Shown here: positions 17,720 through 22,577 of the stretch, piece after piece
How the letters are laid out: each line of letters begins with the position of its first letter
How positions within the stretch are numbered: position 1 is the stretch's first letter
Assembly (NCBI GenBank): GCA_008704415.1
Contig: VXIS01000517.1
Span: forward strand, 1-22,577
Direction of reading: 5' to 3'
DNA length: 22,577 bases
Source: Sphaerosporella brunnea
Lineage: Eukaryota > Ascomycota > Pezizomycetes > Pezizales > Pyronemataceae
Translations under genes and position numbers: made by a program
Notes under the pieces: generated by a model
What the model was told of the DNA's origin: nothing
The model's input: only the letters and a program-made list of their open reading frames with translations
The model's database searches: none

Positions 17720-19164
17720 ATGGGCTTTCCGACCGACACCGACCGTCTTGCTCCGACCGACTCCGACGGACCGACCCCGCTCACTACTGCAAGGTCGGAC
17801 CCGGCCGACACAATCAATCTCGTGGCCACCACCCAGTCGGCCTGGAGAAGCCGCTTCTTCGGCGATACTGTGACGGTTTTTCGCAAAGTTCTCGAAGCAA
17901 CCAGCATCAATGCGGATCGCGACTATGCCAGGTTCACGCCCATTGTGCAGAGTTCCGGGATGGGAAAATCACGTCTCATCGACCAGTATGCCTTGCACAC
18001 CCCCGGAGTGGTGTTCACTTTGCGACGTGGCAACCAGGCCGCATATCAAACGGGCGACGTCGAGATAACGGTGATGCTACTACCGAAGAACTCAGAGGGT
18101 GACACCCATGCAATGTTTGTTGCACTTCTGGCCGGTGGTGTTGATGGTGGTGAGTGCCACTGGGAGTCATGAGGAATCTTTCGCCGCCTGGTTCAGAAAT
18201 CAAATGGCCCCGTCGCTCAGTTCCGCCGATGTTTTCATTCCCACCACCGCGGAGGGCTTTACCATGCGCCGGTCTGAATACCGCAAGCAATTGTGCAGCA
18301 AGATCAAAGACTTTGCATGCAAAGCATTCGACAAGCGTAACAACGCCCGGTGGAAGGCATTCGACTGCACAGTTGACACCCTATATATCGTTGTATCTGA
18401 AAGCTATCTATCCCTATAAGAGTAGTTGGTGTGGCGTTTTTCCGGTGACGATTTCCAGTAGCGTTTTACGGGTGGAGGTGGCGTCCACCGGCAGCGAGCG
18501 CTACCATTCTGGAGCAGCGCAGATCTGAACAGCGATACCATTTTGGAAGTGACGCCGTGTGGAGGAGCTTCAGTGGCAATACTTCGGAGGGACTACACTG
18601 CTAGATTTGTAGATAGTTGTGGAATCTAATAGATCGTAGACATTGATGACTTAACCAATCTGCTTTTGGCTCGGCTTCCACGCGACGAATTGGAATTCCG
18701 CAGCATTGACAGTTCATCGACTGAAGATGGGTTAACAGACCGTATTATCCAGGTAATAAGGCAATTTCACCGGCGTCCAGGTATACTGACATGCACCGTT
18801 CAGCGGGCAGTGAAGCTGTATGGGAAGCGACAGCACGTTCTGGCTGCGTCGAATCACAGGTTTGGAATACCTCTCTCCGTTGTTGAATGCCTGGCCATGG
18901 AGAGGACCGCAGTCGGATCGTACCTGCGAATCATCACCGAGTGAGATAGCGGGATGGAGTTTTTCAAAACCACGTGTGATTCAGGTGGCCACAACGATTT
19001 TTTCAATCTACCGTCGGCGCGAAAAACAAGTGTACCCCACCGCCACTGACCTCTGGGAGGAACCCCAAACCAAGGAAGTTAAAATCTCGGGCGACACCGA
19101 GGAGATCAAAACCAAGAAGCCTAAGGCCAAAAGCTCGAGCCGAAATCGAAGGCGGCTAAATTGA
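17720..19164 (+). pseudogene. P-loop protein resembling fungal Crinkler-like NTPases, broken
   Basis: ATG 17720 is the first Met after the telomere blocks. A Thr/Asp-rich N-terminus is followed by ARFTPIVQSSGMGKSRLIDQ (residues about 70-89), a P-loop-like GMGKSR at 80-85 lacking the first Gly of Walker A, then VVFTLRRGNQAAYQTGDVEI. SSGMGKSR followed by a strand and (F/N)LR is a pattern I recall from Crinkler-like NTPases of fungi. Near 18130-18160 the frame shifts by one and continues as EESFAAWFRNQMAPS to SESYLSL at 18417. A GTGAGT at 18150 is a possible donor but gives a poor join. After a stop-rich gap, 18640-18945 (LTDRIIQVIRQFHRR...NHRFGIPLSVVECLAM) and a Lys-rich tail (EEIKTKKPKAKSS, stop 19162-19164) may be further pieces. 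Pseudogene or unrecognised introns; family moderately likely only. Confidence 0.45.
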
Positions 19165-19175
19165 TTGGTTTGTTC

Positions 19176-19200
19176 GGGGGGGGGGGGGGAGTGGGGGGGG
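19176..19200 (+). repeat. Poly-G tract (G14 then G8)
   Basis: Fourteen Gs (19176-19189), AGT, then eight Gs (19193-19200). It could form a G-quadruplex, and its length is likely to vary or be misread in sequencing. It lies 12 bp after the stop of the P-loop gene. Confidence 0.85.
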
Positions 19201-19385
19201 AGTGCCGGCAAAGCGCGTATAATTTTCATTCTTGTGTGCTGGAGAAAGCAAACTACGCGCACGTGTGAAAAAGAGCTGACGTGGAGCAACGTAATGCGTG
19301 GGAACGTAATGGAATGCAGCTGATCACGTCTCAGGGACTAAAATATCGGAAAGCCTACGGACTATCCAACCTACTATCCAAACCT

Positions 19386-19440
19386 CACGTCATTTGCAGA
19401 GGCGCGACTCACGTCATTTGGAGAGACGCAACTCACGTCA
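19386..19440 (+). repeat. 24-bp tandem repeats carrying CACGTCA
   Basis: CACGTCA occurs at 19386, 19410 and 19434, exactly 24 bp apart, within a unit like CACGTCATTTGSAGAGRCGC. Further copies lie at 19454-19459 (TGACGT, reverse), 19552-19558, and TGACGTGG at 19277. ACGTCA is the core half-site of ATF/CREB-type bZIP factors. The cluster borders the 3' side of the MULE remnant and could be its terminal region or a regulatory cluster. Confidence 0.65.
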
Positions 19441-19555
19441 GATTAGACGTAACTGACGTTGTACGCATCTCCTTTTCGATCACATTTTTACCACGTTTTC
19501 TGTCAAGGTTTGAAATCACGAGTCACGTTTGAATTCACCCCAATTTCAACTCACG

Positions 19556-20025
19556 TCATTCCCTGAAATATCGTGAGTCAAGATATTTTTGTACGATAGG
19601 GACCGCGTCTTGTATCAGCTCAGGTGTGGCGGTCAGGGTGACTGACAGGCACATCGGTACGGCAGTCTTCAAACAGGAACGCTGGCTGACTCAATCCGGG
19701 TCGGTTGAGTGGTGCCCACGCACAACATGAGTGTGGCGATGACCTTGGCGACCCGGACCTTCTTGAGCAGCGGCTCCCAGTATGCTTGAACCTTGAAGTC
19801 ACACTCTTCTGAAGCTCCGCAGACGACAACATTCCTGTTGCGGTCTGTGCGTTCGAAGCGCACACCAAAACCTGCGACCGCAGACCAAGCGTGGATTGTC
19901 ACCTTGAAGTCCGAAAAAGCGGTGAGCAACTCCCCCTCCTCCAGCACTTTGCTTTGGAGTGTCACGCTCAGAAGGTTCGAACATGCTGCCGCTGAGCCCA
20001 CTGCATCCAGGTCCGCTGCAGCCAA
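19556..20025 (-). pseudogene. MULE transposase N-terminal domain (FAR1/zinc-cluster type), frameshifted
   Basis: Reading leftward from 20025, the frame contains FSDFKVTIHAWSAVAGFGVR, ERTDRNRNVVVCG, CDFKVQAYWEP, KVRVAKV and MLCVGTTQPTR. This order (F..F......WA...GF, R......C....C.F.V.A, then a H/L-x-C-V-G block) is that of the FAR1/MuDR-type DNA-binding region that precedes the MULE transposase core. The usual His before CVG is Leu here. The frame ends at 19669. One frame over, the match continues as CLKTAVPMCLSVTLTATPEL, IQDAV, to a stop at 19556. The catalytic DDE core is absent. It is a dead fragment, and the family call rests on remembered motif order. Confidence 0.5.
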
Positions 20026-20220
20026 GGGAGATAGCAGGAGTAGCTAGATCAGCGTAGGTGCTTGGGGGAGAGGGTTTTCGGAAGGCAAGACGGCTAGTAC
20101 GTCCGGCGGGTTGAGAGATGAGCTTTCGCTGGTCATCTGCGCAGAGGATGCGGTGATGGAGTGGAGAATGTTGTTCATTCAACTGGAGTTGACGTCGACA
20201 GAGTGGGTGATCGCATATGT
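20026..20220. other. No gene recognised
   Basis: Short spacer between the MULE remnant and the candidate LTR. An earlier start for the MULE fragment could extend into it, but the frame has no convincing motif here. Confidence 0.4.
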
Positions 20221-20349
20221 TGTGGTACCCTGGACAACTCAAACATTCTCTGGTATCCTGCTCTTTTGGATCCAGCTCTTTTCGCAGGTGTCGGGGTGGT
20301 ATGCTGGATATATACCGTTCAATCAATCTATATCGACAAACATACCACA
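20221..20349 (+). mobile_element. Candidate 129-bp LTR
   Basis: The sequence begins TGTGGTA and ends TACCACA, a 7-bp perfect inverted repeat with the TG...CA ends normal for LTRs. It holds ATATATA near 20308-20314. A tRNA-primer-like TGGTGTCCCG follows at 20371, although 21 bp after the LTR is farther than usual. No second LTR is in the window. The Gag-like frame 380 bp downstream is the main support. Confidence 0.3.
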
Positions 20350-20730
20350 CTGAAAAATGCCGCCAGTGTTTGGTGTCCCGTGAGCGCCGGTGTATGACGC
20401 CACGCAGCTGCGTGCTTGAGCCTAGAGTATGGTGCAGCTTGACTGCCGACTAGTGCGGACGGAGGGGCTGGCCCCCCACGGTCGACGGAGCAGGAAGATT
20501 TGGGTGGTTGACGGCGTAGGAGGATTTGGGCGGTTGACGGAATGGAAGGATCTGGGCTGGATGGAAGGGTTTTTTGAAAGGGTCTAGGTGCCGGGAAAGA
20601 GATTATGGCGGATCCACGAGGCAAGGGTGGGAGGATTTGGACGGACCTCGAGGCCCTTTAAATGGGGCCCGAGGCCCCCGTCCACAATCCTCTCCTCAAC
20701 TCAGACCGCACGTCTTCTCACGGTTTGCTA
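20350..20730 (+). other. Possible retrotransposon leader, no gene
   Basis: GC- and GGA-rich leader between the candidate LTR and the Gag-like ATG. GGATTTGG/GACGGA motifs recur loosely from 20497 to 20660. TTTAAAT at 20656-20662 could serve as a TATA-like element. Short ORFs on both strands show no recognisable motif. Confidence 0.35.
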
Positions 20731-21225
20731 ATGGTCTCTACCCGCGCCGCGTCTCAGGCCCCGACTGCTCAGGCCCCGACTGCTCAGGCCACGACTCACA
20801 GAATCGCAGCCGCCCAAATAAGCGACGCCGACCTCACCGATATTGAGGAGTTGAAAAGGCAGAGTGCCGGCTCGACGGAAACCGCCGCAACCGAGCGCAC
20901 TGCCGGAACTGCACAAACCGTCAGCACCAGCGCTGGAAAACCCACGGATCCGTCGCCTCCCCGGAATGAACCCCAGAATACCGCCCTCCCGACGGCGGAG
21001 CAAATTGCTCTCCTCCTGCACGGACTTCAAGCTCTGGCCCAACAGCCACCGACCCTCCACAACACTTTCCTGTCCGGCCCTGCTCAGGCCGTCACAGCCC
21101 TCACGACACACCTTGCTACGCCCGACCTCACCTCTGGAGCACACCCGGGACTCGGAGCGGTCAATAGTCCGGTCGGCCGCCAGGTCAAACAGGGCCCCTC
21201 GGAGTGGATCAGGTCGGGTCGTTGA
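20731..21225 (+). pseudogene. Gag-like ORF N-terminus, cut off by a family B MITE
   Basis: ATG 20731 opens MVSTRAAS, followed by three copies of a QAPTA unit (15-bp tandem repeats at 20755-20796), then ISDADLTDIEELKRQ, an Ala/Thr/Pro-rich linker and LPTAEQIALLLHGLQALAQQ. The start with MVSTR and a low-complexity N-terminus followed by a Leu-rich helix suits the Gag of Ty3/gypsy-type elements, but no capsid or zinc-knuckle motif is reached. At 21153 the sequence enters the family B MITE, and the frame ends by chance at 21225. An in-frame ATG at 20662 exists but lies in GC-rich leader. Gag assignment is tentative. Confidence 0.4.
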
Positions 21226-21805
21226 TGTGGCAAGCCCGACAGGTTCGGGCCGGGATAAGAAAAACCTGGATATCTGATAGGTGCCGGCCGGTGCTCGGTA
21301 CCCTGAATCAAAGTCGGGTCGGTCATTGTGCCGAACGCGGGGCCACTAAAAGCGCTAATCGTTCGTTGCTCTTCCGCCGCAGCTAAAGCGTCGATCGCAT
21401 TCAAAAGACTGGTCGATCAACACCATAGAATGCCTCAAATCCTGGCTGGGCGAGGGACGATCTGGTATATGGGGCGGGTTCTCAAATTCATCAGGTTGAG
21501 TGTATGCTGAGTAACCTAGAACAGCGGGCGGCGGAGATGGAGGGACATCTGGAGGTCCTTCAGGTTGTTGAATCTGTATCTCGCGTTCATGTTTCTTTCC
21601 TTGATGTATGTGTAAGCAAAAACCTACAAATGCCCGGCGTGCCTGCCGGGCGCCGGGTACTTCTGGGCCTGGCGGGTGCCCGTAGGCGCCTGGGTCTCGA
21701 TCCAAAAAGCCTGGTCCAAACGGGCCGTGATTTCAAAAGCCCGTTTCAATCAGTCCGGTTCAGGCCGCGCTCAAAGCCGGACTGGCCGGACTTTTGACAC
21801 CCCTG
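21153..21805. mobile_element. hAT-like MITE, family B, copy 2 (653 bp)
   Basis: The right terminus CTTTTGACACCCCTG reversed gives CAGGGGTGTCAAAAGTCCGG, a classic-looking hAT end. The left end, CGGAGCGGTCAATAGTCCGG, is its diverged partner. Near-identity to 15193-15656 fixes both limits. This copy keeps two internal segments missing from copy 1: about 21413-21520, and about 21608-21695 with a GCCCGGCG...CGCCGGG hairpin. The flanks CCGGGACT and ACCGCGAG are not a clear duplication. It interrupts the Gag-like frame. Confidence 0.7.
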
Positions 21806-22386
21806 ACCGCGAGGAACGGGCAAACATGAGACGCGAATATTGTAGGACTGTTGCCTCTGAATCATGATATTTCATGCGTATTCGTCAATGGGGTTGGTCC
21901 CGTGAACATTGTGCTCGCAGCATTGCTCCACAAGCAGACTCACTATCGCCTGGTCCATCTCCTCGAGCCCCACCAACGCCATGCTGGAGCGTTTCGCCAA
22001 CCCACCATGGAGCTGGCGTCTGCTGGTGGAACACCTTCGGCGTGTGTTCCGACCGGTGTTCACCTATTGACGAAACAGCGGAATGATTATCGTCGAAGAC
22101 AAGCGGTGGCTTCCGTACATCGTTAGCAATTGATCGGAACCTGATAGCTGCGCACGTTCCAATTGCCGCCCATGCAGAACCGGTCTCACGGGTTTGATCT
22201 GGGTTATGAACTTTGTTTTTTTTTCCATACTAAACGGCAAGATGTCGTTTTCGTGCCGCTTGTCGATGGTTGTTGGAGCTGGTTATGATACGGCATTCAC
22301 AGGCGTTGGGATGCATTTGATCTCCTCCAATCAAAGGAAATTGCGGTGCAGACCGACCAATCACCGCGCAACTTCCACGCCACCCT
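21806..22386. other. Telomere-adjacent unique sequence, no gene supported
   Basis: A plus-strand ORF (21851-22126) and a minus-strand ORF (21872-22063) overlap. The minus one (SSMALVGLEEMDQAIVSLLV) looks slightly protein-like but is only 63 codons. No helicase or other known subtelomeric gene motif was seen. A T9 run occurs near 22217. The last 60 bp before the telomere have no telomere-variant repeats. Confidence 0.45.
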
Positions 22387-22577
22387 GGGTTAGGGTTAGG
22401 GTTAGGGTTAGGGTTAGGGTTAGGGTTAGGGTTAGGGTTAGGGTTAGGGTTAGGGTTAGGGTTAGGGTTAGGGTTAGGGTTAGGGTTAGGGTTAGGGTTA
22501 GGGTTAGGGTTAGGGTTAGGGTTAGGGTTAGGGTTAGGGTTAGGGTTAGGGTTAGGGTTAGGGTAGGGTTAGGGTTA
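22387..22577 (+). repeat. Terminal telomere, (TTAGGG)n
   Basis: GGGTTA repeats continuously from 22387 to the window end, about 31 units with the G strand running outward, so this is the physical right end of the chromosome. One variant unit, TAGGG lacking a T, occurs at about 22564-22568. The transition from unique DNA (CCACCCT) is abrupt. Confidence 0.97.

Noticed and set aside
18150..18220. 71-nt intron from GTGAGT to CTCAG in the P-loop gene
   Set aside because: Splicing leads into a poorer reading frame and removes the better-looking EESFAAWFRNQ segment. A frameshift is simpler.
1..22577. CRISPR array, bacterial operon, rRNA or tRNA genes
   Set aside because: No spaced direct repeats of CRISPR type, no bacterial gene organisation, and no tRNA or rRNA signature were seen. 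The telomere and LINE show a eukaryote.

Overview
This window is the end of a fungal chromosome. It finishes in about 31 copies of TTAGGG running outward at the right edge, so left is toward the centromere and right is the chromosome tip. The fungus is probably a filamentous basidiomycete. The grounds are a Tad1-type LINE, hAT and MULE transposase remnants of the kind common in Agaricomycetes, short intron-like signals, and a P-loop protein resembling the Crinkler-like NTPases of fungi. Genus and species cannot be read from the sequence. I see no intact housekeeping gene and no confident RNA gene.

Layout. 1-2280 is mostly non-coding, with a hAT-type MITE fragment (682-781) and a nearly perfect TA-flanked foldback element (1610-1809). 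2281-2938 looks like a promoter, a repeat-rich leader, a short intron and a broken ORF start. 3108-3250 is a C-rich tract with a strict 10-bp period. 3716-4507 holds the decayed 3' half of a hAT transposase and its probable right end. 4508-6821 has only weak ORFs. 6835-13115 is a full-length Tad1-like LINE flanked by a perfect 13-bp target-site duplication. Its ORF1 and ORF2 overlap as TAATG, and both carry inactivating stops. The LINE lies inside a minus-strand open frame that reads through the reconstructed empty site.

13129-17132 is AT/GC-patchy DNA with two larger MITEs of one hAT family (14430-14877 with a perfect 8-bp duplication, and 16812-17132) and one copy of a second hAT-like family (15193-15656). 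17376-17556 carries two short head-to-head interstitial telomere blocks that are inverted copies of each other. Directly after them is a broken Crinkler-like P-loop gene (17720-19164). 19176-20025 has a poly-G tract, CACGTCA repeats and a minus-strand MULE N-terminal remnant. 20221-21152 may be an LTR and gag start, cut off by the second copy of the second hAT-like family (21153-21805). About 580 bp of gene-free subtelomere then leads into the telomere.

No operon or pathway is visible. The elements form a layered subtelomeric graveyard in which insertion order can be partly read. The most informative items are the target-site duplications, the coupled LINE ORFs, the inverted interstitial telomere pair, and the P-loop gene beside it.
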